Counted from the first letter of the stretch, positions 13,475-21,503 are shown. The stretch is DNA of 22,225 nt from Paracoccaceae bacterium (GCA_020441345.1 JAGRMK010000423.1:1-22225), one strand, 5' to 3'. Notes: generated from the sequence alone by a model not told the origin. Numbers and translations: made by a program.

Positions 13475-14428
13475 TCAGAGCGTCAGGCCGCAGCCGGCGA
13501 ACTCGCGGCGCACGATCTCTTTTTCCGCGTCGCTCAGGTTCAGCATCGGTGCGCGCACCGGCCCGCCAACCTGCCCCAGCAACTCTTGCCAATATTTGCC
13601 AAAGGCCTGCGGCTTGTCGGCGGGCCTTGCGCGTCGCATGGCCTCGCGCACCGGGTTCAGGCTGTCGCGTACGCGCCGCGCCTCGGCGAAATTCCCGGCA
13701 AAGGCCAGTTGCGTATACTCATGCATCCGCCGGTCGTTCTTTGTTTGCAGGTGATAGGGCGGCGAGGAACACAGATACAGCTTCCAGCCCAGCTCCTCGA
13801 TATTGTCCAGCCACTCGTCTTCCGCCGAGGTCGAGACGTGAATCGTGTCGCCCACCATATGCGACAGACGCACATACATCTCGCGCGGGACCGAATACTT
13901 GATCGCCACGATATTCGGCAGGTCGGCGATGCGCGCGCATTCCTCGGGGGTCATCAGATAACCCGAATCCGGGTGGCTCCACATCGCGATGCCGATGTCG
14001 AGTTCGTCGCACAGGGTCTTGTAATACTGATACAAGACCTCGCCGCGATCATGCACGAAGCTGAGCACCGGGGCGTGAACGACGACGTAATCGGCGCCGC
14101 AATCCTGCGCGTAGCGGGCCAGAGCGCGCACCGTGTCGAAATTCTGGTCGGACGCCGACATGATGGTGCCCGCCTTGCCCCCGCATTCGTCAACCGCGAT
14201 GTCAAAGTTGCGTTTGCGCTCGTCCAGCGACATCGAAAAGAACTCGCCTTGCTTGCCGGCAATGAACAGGCCCTCGATGCCCAGATCGTCGATCCAGTGG
14301 CGAATGTTGGCGCGCAACCCGGCCTCGTTCAGCGACAGGTCCGGGTTGAAGGGATTGAGCGCCGCGGCCCAGATCCCGCGCATGTGTTCGCGCGCGTAAT
14401 CCTTTGCGTCGAGCCTTGAATACTGCAT
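13475..14428 (-). CDS. DapA-superfamily (dihydrodipicolinate synthase-like) protein with altered active site
   Basis: A 317-residue TIM-barrel protein of the DapA / N-acetylneuraminate lyase class I aldolase superfamily. The Schiff-base lysine is present as Lys177 (IVAIKYS), and a YQYYK segment at 133-137 matches the helix after the active-site strand. Two hallmarks differ. The GTTGE loop that binds the pyruvate carboxylate reads GKQGE (58-62). The tyrosine pair that relays protons (PYY in DapA) is replaced by HAP around 118-120. It is therefore unlikely to be the lysine-pathway DapA and should catalyse another aldol, hydratase or decarboxylase reaction. The start at 14428 has GAGGAG upstream; the longer frame to 14608 runs into the divergent promoter region. 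It heads an operon with the DMT transporter and is divergent from a LysR gene. Confidence 0.88.
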   Translation of the reverse strand: MQYSRLDAKDYAREHMRGIWAAALNPFNPDLSLNEAGLRANIRHWIDDLGIEGLFIAGKQGEFFSMSLDERKRNFDIAVDECGGKAGTIMSASDQNFDTVRALARYAQDCGADYVVVHAPVLSFVHDRGEVLYQYYKTLCDELDIGIAMWSHPDSGYLMTPEECARIADLPNIVAIKYSVPREMYVRLSHMVGDTIHVSTSAEDEWLDNIEELGWKLYLCSSPPYHLQTKNDRRMHEYTQLAFAGNFAEARRVRDSLNPVREAMRRARPADKPQAFGKYWQELLGQVGGPVRAPMLNLSDAEKEIVRREFAGCGLTL

Positions 14429-14783
14429 GATCGTCTCCTCGAGCCATCCCGGCCATCCACCCGAACCCCGGTGCCATATGGCCTTGTTGGACCAAAAAAC
14501 CGGCACAAAGCCAAATCGTTTCTTGGCAATCAGATATAACGCAATTGGACCTCCACGCCGCCCGGGTTCCGGTTTAGTTATGCCGCGACACGCGGAACAC
14601 GGGTTCAAATCTGGGCGGGCACAGCCCGCCGGGATTGATGCCGAGGGTCGTTTCGGCCATTTTCAGGCCATCATCCAGGGTCGGGGTCTGGCCGATCCGC
14701 TGCGCCGCTCGTCCGCGGCCGCGTTGATCCTGGACAGCACGATGACGCCCCGCGCAACGCCGCCGCCTTCTGAGGAGAGATCC
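14429..14783. promoter_or_regulatory. Divergent region between DapA-like operon and LysR gene
   Basis: A 355-bp stretch with no credible gene. It holds a dyad GCCAA-N8-TTGGC (14510-14527) and a 10-bp palindrome GCCATATGGC (14473-14482), within a relatively AT-rich patch (about 14485-14555) upstream of the DapA-like gene. These are candidate LysR binding sites. A GAGGAG ribosome binding site at 14772-14777 precedes the LysR start. From 14560 to 14765 nothing notable was seen. Confidence 0.4.
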
Positions 14784-15737
14784 ATGGCCACCCGCCACAC
14801 CCGCATCGTCGAGCGGGTCCTGACCCGGCTGAAGCTCAAGCAACTGCGCCTTCTGGTGGCGGTCGGCAAGCATCGCAGCATCCAGAACGCCGCCGCCGAG
14901 ATGAACATCTCGCAACCCGCAGCGACCAAGATGATCAAGGATCTGGAACTGGATTTCGAAGTCCAGCTCTTCGAACGCACCAATCGGGGCGTGGTGCCGA
15001 CCGTGTTCGGCGAAACCTTGATCCGGCATGGCAAGCTGATCTTCGCACAGGTCGGCAATGCCGCACAGGAACTGGACGACCTGATGGAGGGGTCCAGCGG
15101 ACGGGTGGTCATTGGCACCTTGCTGGCGGCCTCGCCCCGGTTGCTGCCGATTGCCGTCGAGCGGACCATGGCGGAACGCCCGAACCTGGCGCTGAAGATC
15201 ATCGAAGGCACCAACGAGGTGCTGATGCCCGCGCTGCGCTCCGGCGAGATCGACCTGGTCGTCGGGCGCCTGCCGACGCATCGCCACCGCGACGAGATCA
15301 CGCAAGAAAAGCTGTTTGACGAATGCATTGTCGCCGTGGTCGGCCCGCAGCATCCGCTGGCCGGACAACCGGGCCTGCATTTCGAGGATCTCAAACCCTA
15401 TGGCTGGATCATGCCGCCGCTGGAAACGACGCTGCGTCGGCAAATGGATCGCTTTTTCGTGGACCGCGACCAGTTTCATCCACCGACGATCTTTGAATCG
15501 CTCTCTTACCTGACCAACCGCGCGATCTTGCAGCATCGCGATCTGATCAGCCTGTTGCCCGCGCATGTGCCCGAACAGGACATCGCATCGGGCACTCTGG
15601 CCCGGCTGGACTGGACGGTGCCGTTCGGCTCTGGCCCGGTCGGGGTCTCGCACCGCGGCATCGACCGTCTGTCGCCCGCCGGGGCCGAGGTCCTGGCCGC
15701 GCTCAAGGCCGCCGCGCGCACGCTGAGCCCGCACTAG
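14784..15737 (+). CDS. LysR-family transcriptional regulator
   Basis: A 317-residue LysR-type regulator. The N-terminal winged helix-turn-helix (about residues 16-75: LKQLRLLVAVGKHRSIQNAAAEMNIS, then QPAATKMIKDLE and LFERTNRGVVPT) is followed by a periplasmic-binding-protein-like effector domain (about 100-305) with the usual RVVIGTL strand and DLVVGRLP segment. It resembles the PcaQ/GbpR-like branch that senses small organic or aromatic acids. The start at 14784 has a clear GAGGAG upstream, whereas the frame stays open far upstream only through the divergent promoter. It is divergent from the DapA-like/DMT operon and convergent with the second TRAP operon, so it could control either. Its stop codon overlaps that of the TRAP large permease. 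Confidence 0.94.
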   Translation: MATRHTRIVERVLTRLKLKQLRLLVAVGKHRSIQNAAAEMNISQPAATKMIKDLELDFEVQLFERTNRGVVPTVFGETLIRHGKLIFAQVGNAAQELDDLMEGSSGRVVIGTLLAASPRLLPIAVERTMAERPNLALKIIEGTNEVLMPALRSGEIDLVVGRLPTHRHRDEITQEKLFDECIVAVVGPQHPLAGQPGLHFEDLKPYGWIMPPLETTLRRQMDRFFVDRDQFHPPTIFESLSYLTNRAILQHRDLISLLPAHVPEQDIASGTLARLDWTVPFGSGPVGVSHRGIDRLSPAGAEVLAALKAAARTLSPH

Positions 15738-16993
15738 ATAAGCGCGGTCGTCAGGCTGGGGAAATAGCTCAGCAGGATCAGGATCGTCATCACCGCCAGC
15801 AGGAAAGGCCACAGGCCTTTCATGATCTCGCCCGGTTTGACGCCGCTCATCGACGAGGCCACGTAAAGCCCGACGCCCACCGGCGGGGTCAGCAGCCCCA
15901 GAACCAGGTTGAGGCTGATGATGACGCCGAACTGGAACGGGTCGATGCCGTAATGGGTCATGGCAATCGGCAGCAGGATCGGCGTTACCAGGATCATCGC
16001 GGCGATGCCGTCGATCAGCATGCCGACCATCAGCAACAGCAGGTTCACGATCAGCAGGAACAGGAACGGGTCTTGCGTGACGCTGGTGATCAGCGCAGCC
16101 AGCTTTTGCGGAATCGCCTCATAGACGACAACCCAGCCGAACACGTTGGCGGTCGCGATCATGAAGATCACCATCGCCGAATTGATAGCGGTGCGGCGAA
16201 ACAGGCTGAACAATTCGACCGGTTTCAGTTCCTTGTAGACCAGCCAGCCGATCAGGAAGGCAATCAGCGAGGCGATTGCCGCCGATTCGGTGGGCGTGGC
16301 GATCCCCATAATGATGCCGCCGATGATCGCCACCGGGATCAACGCCGCAGGCAGGCAATCGCGCAGCGCGCGCAGGGCGCCGCGCAGGTCCATCCACGCG
16401 CCTTTCGGGAAATTGTGGACAAAGCCGATGACCATGATGACCAGCGCAAAGGAAAACGCCAGCAGCACGCCTGGAACGATCCCCGCGATGAACATGTCGG
16501 CAATCGGCAACCGGGCCATCACCCCATAGATGACGAACATCATCGATGGCGGAATGACCGGCGCCAGCAACCCGCCGGCGGCGGTGGTCGCGGCGGCAAA
16601 GCCCCGGTTATACCCTTCTTTTTCCATCACCGGAACCATGGCGCGGCTCATCACCGCGATCTGGCTGACCGCCGATCCGATGATCGCGGCCATGAACATG
16701 TTGGCCAGCAGGTTGATATAGGCCAGCCCGCCCCGCACCCCGCCCACGAACACCCGGGCCGCATTGATCAGGCGCGTCGTCATGCCGCCTTCGTTCATCA
16801 ACTCGCCGGTCAGCATGAACAGCGGTATCGCCAGCAGCCCGTAGCTTTCGATGCCCGAAAACATTTGCTGCGCGAGGCTTTCCACCAGCACGGTGTTGCC
16901 GCTCTCGAAGATGTACCAGATCGCGGTGATCGCCAGAACCAGCGCGATCGGCACCGCGGTGAACAGCCCGATGACAAAAACGATCGGCGTCAT
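15734..16993 (-). CDS. TRAP transporter large permease (DctM family), second system
   Basis: A 419-residue integral membrane protein with about a dozen hydrophobic segments, the translocating subunit of a second TRAP transporter. Family signatures are IPLFMLTGELMNEGG, GLLAPVIPPSMMFVIYG, GIATPTESAAIASL and GLLTPPVGVGLY. The start at 16993 was chosen because its ATG overlaps the small-permease stop as ATGA, giving the usual coupled pair. It is clearly divergent in sequence from the large permease at 5257-6570, so the two are not a recent duplication. The TAG stop (plus-strand CTA at 15734-15736) overlaps the LysR stop in CTAG. It is the last gene of the operon. Confidence 0.95.
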   Translation of the reverse strand: MTPIVFVIGLFTAVPIALVLAITAIWYIFESGNTVLVESLAQQMFSGIESYGLLAIPLFMLTGELMNEGGMTTRLINAARVFVGGVRGGLAYINLLANMFMAAIIGSAVSQIAVMSRAMVPVMEKEGYNRGFAAATTAAGGLLAPVIPPSMMFVIYGVMARLPIADMFIAGIVPGVLLAFSFALVIMVIGFVHNFPKGAWMDLRGALRALRDCLPAALIPVAIIGGIIMGIATPTESAAIASLIAFLIGWLVYKELKPVELFSLFRRTAINSAMVIFMIATANVFGWVVVYEAIPQKLAALITSVTQDPFLFLLIVNLLLLMVGMLIDGIAAMILVTPILLPIAMTHYGIDPFQFGVIISLNLVLGLLTPPVGVGLYVASSMSGVKPGEIMKGLWPFLLAVMTILILLSYFPSLTTALI

Positions 16994-17526
16994 GACGCGT
17001 CCTTTCTGGAACCCGAGGCGCCGAAGAGGTTGTGCAGACTGTGCACGAAGGCTCCGAATGAAAAGAACCACATCACCAGCCAGACCCAGAACTTGGGAAT
17101 GCCCAGCGTCGTTGTCGGTTCGGAATAGATGAAGTTGAAGGTCGCGCCCTGAAATCTCTGGATATCGAACCCGGCCCGGATCAGCGCGTCGGGCCGATAC
17201 CACAGCCAGCAGAACCACAGCATCGCCAGGGCAAAGATCAGAACCACGAGATCGACGAATTTGATCAGCAGGCGCTTTGGCCGCTCGGGCAGGATGTCGC
17301 GAAACAAGGTCACCGCAACCGAATTGCCGTAGTGCAGCGCGGCCGAGGCCGCGAGGAACGCCATCCAGACCATGCAATAGATCGCCAGTTCATCGACCCA
17401 GTAGATCGCCGCACCCAGGCTTCGCGTGACCACGTTGAGCAGGATCAGGGCCGAAACGGCGACGGCCAGCAAGGCAGCCAAGGTCAGTTCAAATGTCGCC
17501 CAAGCCGAGGAAATCCGTGCCAGCAT
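16990..17526 (-). CDS. TRAP transporter small permease (DctQ family), second system
   Basis: A membrane protein of about 178 residues with four hydrophobic segments, the DctQ partner of the adjacent large permease. Landmarks are LNVVTRSLGAAIYWVDELAIYCMVWMAF broadly in the first half and a final WVWLVMWFFSFGAFVHS helix. The DctQ/DctM junction is an ATGA overlap. Two starts are possible: 17526 (MLARIS), with AGGGGG six bases upstream, is preferred; 17544 (MHRGLS) has no visible ribosome binding site and adds six residues. The gap to the binding-protein gene is about 65 bp. The loop between helices three and four, around the FDIQRF segment, is longer than in the first system. Confidence 0.9.
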   Translation of the reverse strand: MLARISSAWATFELTLAALLAVAVSALILLNVVTRSLGAAIYWVDELAIYCMVWMAFLAASAALHYGNSVAVTLFRDILPERPKRLLIKFVDLVVLIFALAMLWFCWLWYRPDALIRAGFDIQRFQGATFNFIYSEPTTTLGIPKFWVWLVMWFFSFGAFVHSLHNLFGASGSRKDAS

Positions 17527-17591
17527 CGACAGCCCCCTGTGCATCGCAAGGTAAAACCGGGTGCGCAGACGGCACCCGGTTCGGTTTCAGA

Positions 17592-18581
17592 TCAGCGCAG
17601 GCTGTCGGCCGCGGCCCGGATCGCCGGCAGCGAGGGCGAGCGCTCGGACCAGATCGCGTCCCATTGACCGACGACATCGCCAAAGAACGAGGCATCCGTT
17701 TCGACATAGTCAACATCGACGCCGCGCAGCGTTTCCAGCCATTGCGGGTCCATCTCGACATAGGTGTCGATGGTGCCATCGACGTGCTGCGCCATCAGGT
17801 CGCCGATCATCGCGCGCTCGTCCTCGGACAGGCCAGCCCAGACCCGGCCCGACACCAGGCCGACCATCGGGAACATCATGTGATCGCTTTGCACGATGGT
17901 CTGCGCGTGGTCATAGAACCGCAGCGCGACGATCAGTTCAGCGTCCATGTCGATCGCATCGACCTGCCCGTTGGCCAGGGCGTCATAGACTTCGGGCAGC
18001 GGCATCGGCGTCGGGGCGGCCCCCACGAGGTTGTAGAAATCGAGAATCGGCGTGAACGGCGTGATGCGGATCTTCAGCCCGCTCAGATCGGCGGCCGAGG
18101 CCACGGCCCCGCGCGACACGATCTGGCGCAGCCCCGCCATGCCATAGGCGACACCGACGACGCCGGTGGTCTGCGGCAACTGGTCCAGCATCCCGTGCGC
18201 GGCTTCCGACCGCAGGATGCGCCCGGCATGGGCAATATCATCGGCCAGATAGGGCGCATAGAAGGCGCCGAAATCGGGCGCGCGGTTCGACACTTCGGCC
18301 AGCGTCAGGAACGCCATGTCCAGCGCTCCGGTCTGCAACTGCTGCATCATCTGCGCCTCGTTGCCCAGTTGGCTGGCCGGGAACACGGTCACCGTATCGG
18401 CGCCGCTGGTGCGCTCGGACAGGTCCGTCGCAAAGGCCTGGGCGGCCTGGGTCCAGATGTGGCTGGGCGGGGTAATCAGGCCAAGACGGTATTCGGTGGC
18501 CGATGCCGGCAGGGCCAGCGCCAGGGTCAGGCCGAAAGCCGTGACGGTGCGGCGCAGGGTCGGGAATGAACGGTCGATCAC
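17592..18581 (-). CDS. TRAP transporter solute-binding protein (DctP family), GTG start
   Basis: A 329-residue periplasmic binding protein. The signal peptide covers residues 1-28 (Arg-rich start, hydrophobic LTLALALPASA core, cleavage before TEYRL). The DctP motif GLKIRIT is intact, with Arg172 at the carboxylate-clamping position, so an organic acid anion is the expected ligand. No ATG gives a sensible product; the start is a GTG at 18581, preceded by GGAGG with a seven-base spacer. The gene follows the aldehyde dehydrogenase by 121 bp and precedes the DctQ gene by about 65 bp. The ligand is unknown, but the neighbouring dehydrogenase points to a compound broken down through a semialdehyde. 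Confidence 0.93.
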   Translation of the reverse strand: MIDRSFPTLRRTVTAFGLTLALALPASATEYRLGLITPPSHIWTQAAQAFATDLSERTSGADTVTVFPASQLGNEAQMMQQLQTGALDMAFLTLAEVSNRAPDFGAFYAPYLADDIAHAGRILRSEAAHGMLDQLPQTTGVVGVAYGMAGLRQIVSRGAVASAADLSGLKIRITPFTPILDFYNLVGAAPTPMPLPEVYDALANGQVDAIDMDAELIVALRFYDHAQTIVQSDHMMFPMVGLVSGRVWAGLSEDERAMIGDLMAQHVDGTIDTYVEMDPQWLETLRGVDVDYVETDASFFGDVVGQWDAIWSERSPSLPAIRAAADSLR

Positions 18582-18702
18582 GTGGAAACCTCCATGAAGT
18601 TGGTGGGGACAGGATGCTGTTCGGGCGGAATTGCAGCAACGCATGGCTGCGAAATCCGGTATTCCGTTTTCGTATGGCTGGCCCGTCTGCCGAACCCTTT
18701 CA

Positions 18703-20139
18703 TCACCCGATGGCCATGCGATGCGACACGTTCTTGACCACCGTGTAGGCGTGCAACCCCTCTTCGCCGCCTTCGCGTCCGTAGCCGCTCCACTTGACCC
18801 CGCCAAAGGGCGTTTCGGGCAACGAGGCTTCCAGCGTGTTGATCGACAGGTTCCCGGCTTCGACATCGGACATCATCCGGTCCACGTTCGCCGCGCTATG
18901 CGTGAACCCGTAGGCCGCCAGCCCATAGGGCAGTTTGTTGGCCTCAAGGATGCCGTGGTCCAACGACGTCACGGGGTTCAGGATGGCGATCGGTCCAAAG
19001 GGCTCTTCGTCCATGATCTTGGCGGTGTCGGGGACATTGGCCAGAACCGTCGGCTCGAAGAAATAGCCCTTGTTGCCGATGCGCCGGCCACCCGCACGCA
19101 ACTCGGCGCCCTTGGACACCGCGTCGTCGACCAGCACCTGCATGGCCTCCAGCCGCCGCGCGTTGGCGACCGGCCCCATTTGCACCCCGGCGCGCAACCC
19201 GTCGCCTACCACAAGCCCCTTGGCTCTGGCGACGAAACTGTCGGTGAACGCGGAGAAGAGGGACTGCGCGACATAGAACCGCGTGGGCGAGGTGCAGACC
19301 TGCCCGGCGTTGCGATACTTGCGGCTGGCGCCCACCTGCCCGGTCAATACCGGGTCCACATCGTCACAGACGATCACCGGCGCATGTCCGCCCAGTTCCA
19401 TCAGCACCGAGGTCATGTGCTGCGAGGCCAGCCCCGTCAGATGCCGTCCGACCGCCGTCGATCCGGTGAATGCAACCAGCCGCACCTGGTCTTGTGGAAT
19501 CAGGTAGCTGGAAATCTCGGCCGGAACACCGAACACAAGGTTCAGCACGCCGTCGGGCAACCCCGCTTCCTGAAACGCGCGGGCGATGTGCAACGCGCCG
19601 GCCGGGGTTTCCTCGGCGGCTTTCAGGATCACCGAACACCCCGAAGCCAGCGCCCCGGCGATCTTGCGGGCGGGCTGGCTCATGGGAAAGTTCCACGGCG
19701 CAAAGGCCGCAACCGTGCCGATCGGCTGGCGCAGGACGGTGTGGCGAATGCCTTCGGCACCCGGAATGACGCGCCCATAAAGCCGCAGGCATTCCCCCGC
19801 GTCCCATTCCAGAAATTCGCTGCCCCGAATGACCTCGGCTTGCCCTTCGTGAAACGGTTTTCCGTGTTCCATCGTGATATGGCGCGCGATCTCGTCGCCG
19901 CGCTGGCGCAAGATGCGCGCGGCCCGCAGGATGATGTCCTGTCGTTCGCGCGGCGCGGTGCGCGACCAAAGCCGAAACCCCTTCGCGGCGGCGTCAAGCG
20001 CGTCGTCCAGATCCGTTTTGCTGGCGACCGGCAGAGCCCCCAGCACGCTTTCATCGGCCGGGTTGACGACCGGCAAGGTGTCTGCCGTCTTTCTCCACGC
20101 GCCGCCGATGAACAGGTGCAGATCTGGATAACCGGTCAT
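18703..20139 (-). CDS. NAD(P)-dependent aldehyde dehydrogenase, succinate-semialdehyde dehydrogenase-like
   Basis: A 478-residue cytosolic enzyme that oxidises an aldehyde, probably a semialdehyde, to the acid. Catalytic residues are Cys282 (NAGQVC), Glu248 (ELGGHAP) and Asn150 (PWNFP), with Lys173 for cofactor binding and Glu379 (EPFGP). The LKAAEETP stretch replaces the common KPAE form by one residue. The overall match is to the GabD-like branch (succinate or related semialdehyde dehydrogenases); exact substrate is not certain. The start at 20139 (MTGYPDL) was chosen because it aligns with the family N-terminus; a longer frame to 20205 adds an unsupported segment. It is the first gene of a probable operon with the second TRAP transporter, 121 bp upstream of the binding-protein gene. 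Confidence 0.93.
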   Translation of the reverse strand: MTGYPDLHLFIGGAWRKTADTLPVVNPADESVLGALPVASKTDLDDALDAAAKGFRLWSRTAPRERQDIILRAARILRQRGDEIARHITMEHGKPFHEGQAEVIRGSEFLEWDAGECLRLYGRVIPGAEGIRHTVLRQPIGTVAAFAPWNFPMSQPARKIAGALASGCSVILKAAEETPAGALHIARAFQEAGLPDGVLNLVFGVPAEISSYLIPQDQVRLVAFTGSTAVGRHLTGLASQHMTSVLMELGGHAPVIVCDDVDPVLTGQVGASRKYRNAGQVCTSPTRFYVAQSLFSAFTDSFVARAKGLVVGDGLRAGVQMGPVANARRLEAMQVLVDDAVSKGAELRAGGRRIGNKGYFFEPTVLANVPDTAKIMDEEPFGPIAILNPVTSLDHGILEANKLPYGLAAYGFTHSAANVDRMMSDVEAGNLSINTLEASLPETPFGGVKWSGYGREGGEEGLHAYTVVKNVSHRMAIG

Positions 20140-20465
20140 GGAAAGGCCCTTTGCGCATGGATCGTCTGTCACGACAGAGTATCCGTGGTCCGACCCCGAG
20201 AACAATTTCTAGTCGCCGAATTGGCTATCAGGAATTCGGATAGCTGATCGGTCCCCGCTCAGGGGCCGTCAAGGCAACCGGCACGCCGCATCGCGGGACC
20301 GGTTGCGATGGTTCCGGTTGCCCGCCGAACCGGGTTGGCCCGCACGGCACGACTCGGCGCGAGGTGCGGGCCGGTAAATGCACTGGCGGCATGAGACCCA
20401 TTGCCTCAGGCTTCGGGACGCGACAGGATGACGCCAGTCTTCGTTTCCGAGTCACCATCAAAAGG
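20140..20465. promoter_or_regulatory. Promoter region of the aldehyde dehydrogenase/TRAP operon with interlocked inverted repeats
   Basis: A 326-bp gene-poor stretch. Two overlapping dyads lie about 80-105 bp upstream of the dehydrogenase start: CCGAATT-N10-AATTCGG (20216-20239) and GCTATC-N9-GATAGC (20224-20244). Their interlocking suggests an operator for one or two regulators. From 20250 to 20465 the sequence is GC-rich, with repeated CCGGTT-like words, and shows no clear promoter. Confidence 0.4.
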
Positions 20466-20816
20466 ATGTTCATCGTGTCACTGTTCAACATCCCCGGCGC
20501 AGCCCTTGGCCTCGCGGCACTGGGTCTGGCCACCGCAGCCGATGCGCAGGCAATCAATGGCCGCTATGATGGCACGTCCTGCAGTTCCGACTATCGCGGA
20601 GAGCTGGCGCTGGACATCGCCTGGCCGGTCATCACCTTCTATGAAAGCGAGTGCCAGGTCACTGGCACCGTCGCGGGCGCGGTGAACACCTATACCACGA
20701 CCTGTTCCGGCGAGGGGTCGACATGGGACGGCCAGATCGGACTCTGGCCACAGGTTGACGGCAGCTTGGTTCTCGACCTCTATGGCGAGACCACGACCTA
20801 CAGCCGGTGTCAGTGA
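20466..20816 (+). CDS. Small secreted hypothetical protein with four cysteines
   Basis: Not recognised. A 116-residue product with a hydrophobic N-terminal segment and an Ala-rich end (ATAADAQA) that fits a signal peptide cleaved after residue 29. The mature part, about 87 residues, is acidic and polar with Cys39, Cys63, Cys80 and Cys115, probably two disulfides, plus Thr- and Gly-rich strands suggesting a small beta fold. It is probably periplasmic or extracellular. The start is uncertain: ATG at 20466 has AAAAGG abutting it, while GTG at 20475 would have that element at normal spacing; a longer frame reaches 20364. It stands alone, convergent with the MarR gene, with no operon partner to suggest a role. 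Confidence 0.65.
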   Translation: MFIVSLFNIPGAALGLAALGLATAADAQAINGRYDGTSCSSDYRGELALDIAWPVITFYESECQVTGTVAGAVNTYTTTCSGEGSTWDGQIGLWPQVDGSLVLDLYGETTTYSRCQ

Positions 20817-20877
20817 CGCGGCCCACCGCGACCGGTACGCCGCCCGCACCCTGACCCCGGCCCACAGACCCCCGCGC

Positions 20878-21411
20878 TCAGCGGCGGTGTGTCGCTGCAA
20901 CCCGCGAGGCTTCCTCGTAGATTCCCGACAGCATGTTCAGGGTCTTCGTCGCCGCCTCCAGCCGCTTGGCGAAATCCGGCAACCCTGCAAGTTCGTCGAC
21001 CAGTAACCGTCGCCGGATCACCGAATAGGTATCGGTCGCGGCGCGCCCCTTGTCTGTGACCCGGTAAACAACCCCCGTCCGGTTCGTGCCCTCTTTCACG
21101 ATCAACTCCTCGGACAGCATCTTGCGCAATGAATACTGGATATTGGGAATGTCGTCGCGGTTGGTAAGCCGGGCCAGGTCCTTGACCGACTTCGCGCGGT
21201 CGTTCATGCGGATGATGTGCAGAATCGCGTTCTCGGGTCCGCTCAGTGTCAGGCCCGACGCCGCCACCAGGCACTCGGCCTGCCAGCGTCCGAAACTTTC
21301 GAACGTGCGCATCAGCGCGAATTCCAGTTCGGTCGTCGCGATCTCTGCATCGTTTGCCGACAGATGCCATTTGAAATCCATCCCCCCGGTCGCCGCTTTC
21401 CTGTCGTCCAC
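20878..21411 (-). CDS. MarR-family winged-helix regulator, GTG start
   Basis: A 177-residue transcription factor with a MarR-like winged helix in its central part: LSGPENAILHIIR, then SVKDLARLTNRDDIPNIQYSLRKM as the recognition region and VYRVTDKGR as the wing. It probably acts as a homodimer. The start is judged to be the GTG at 21411, with GGAGG five bases upstream. An internal ATG eleven codons later directly abuts a G-run and has no usable spacing, and the longer frame to 21501 lacks a ribosome binding site. It is divergent from a RutA-like monooxygenase, which it probably controls through palindromic sites in the AT-rich region between them. Proteins of this subgroup are often described only as winged-helix DNA-binding proteins; the effector is unknown. 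Confidence 0.87.
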   Translation of the reverse strand: MDDRKAATGGMDFKWHLSANDAEIATTELEFALMRTFESFGRWQAECLVAASGLTLSGPENAILHIIRMNDRAKSVKDLARLTNRDDIPNIQYSLRKMLSEELIVKEGTNRTGVVYRVTDKGRAATDTYSVIRRRLLVDELAGLPDFAKRLEAATKTLNMLSGIYEEASRVAATHRR

Positions 21412-21462
21412 CCACACCTCCCGTTTTCGTTGAAATCCATGCCGCGCATGCTTGCGCTCAAA

Positions 21463-21496
21463 GTGTCTTGACACAAGGCGAAAACAATACCTAACT
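21463..21496 (+). promoter_or_regulatory. Candidate sigma-70 promoter of the RutA-like gene with overlapping dyad
   Basis: A perfect -35 hexamer TTGACA (21468-21473) is followed after 18 bp by TAACTT (21492-21497), a weak -10. The -35 box sits inside the dyad GTGTC-TT-GACAC (21463-21474). The region is strikingly AT-rich compared with its surroundings and lies 60-90 bp before the monooxygenase start. The -10 call is tentative. Confidence 0.4.
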
Positions 21497-21503
21497 TTCA
21501 AAT

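Noticed and set aside
13475..14428. Calling this gene dapA of lysine synthesis
   Set aside because: Key pyruvate-binding and proton-relay residues are changed, and the gene sits with a transporter and a LysR regulator rather than biosynthetic genes.
15953..17128. A 391-codon plus-strand frame inside the second TRAP operon
   Set aside because: Antisense to the DctM/DctQ genes; strongly His/Gln/Arg/Asp-biased and without a ribosome binding site.
20364..20465. Longer N-terminus for the small secreted protein, starting at 20364 or 20391
   Set aside because: It would bury the signal peptide behind 25-34 polar residues and has no clear ribosome binding site, though 20391 cannot be fully excluded.
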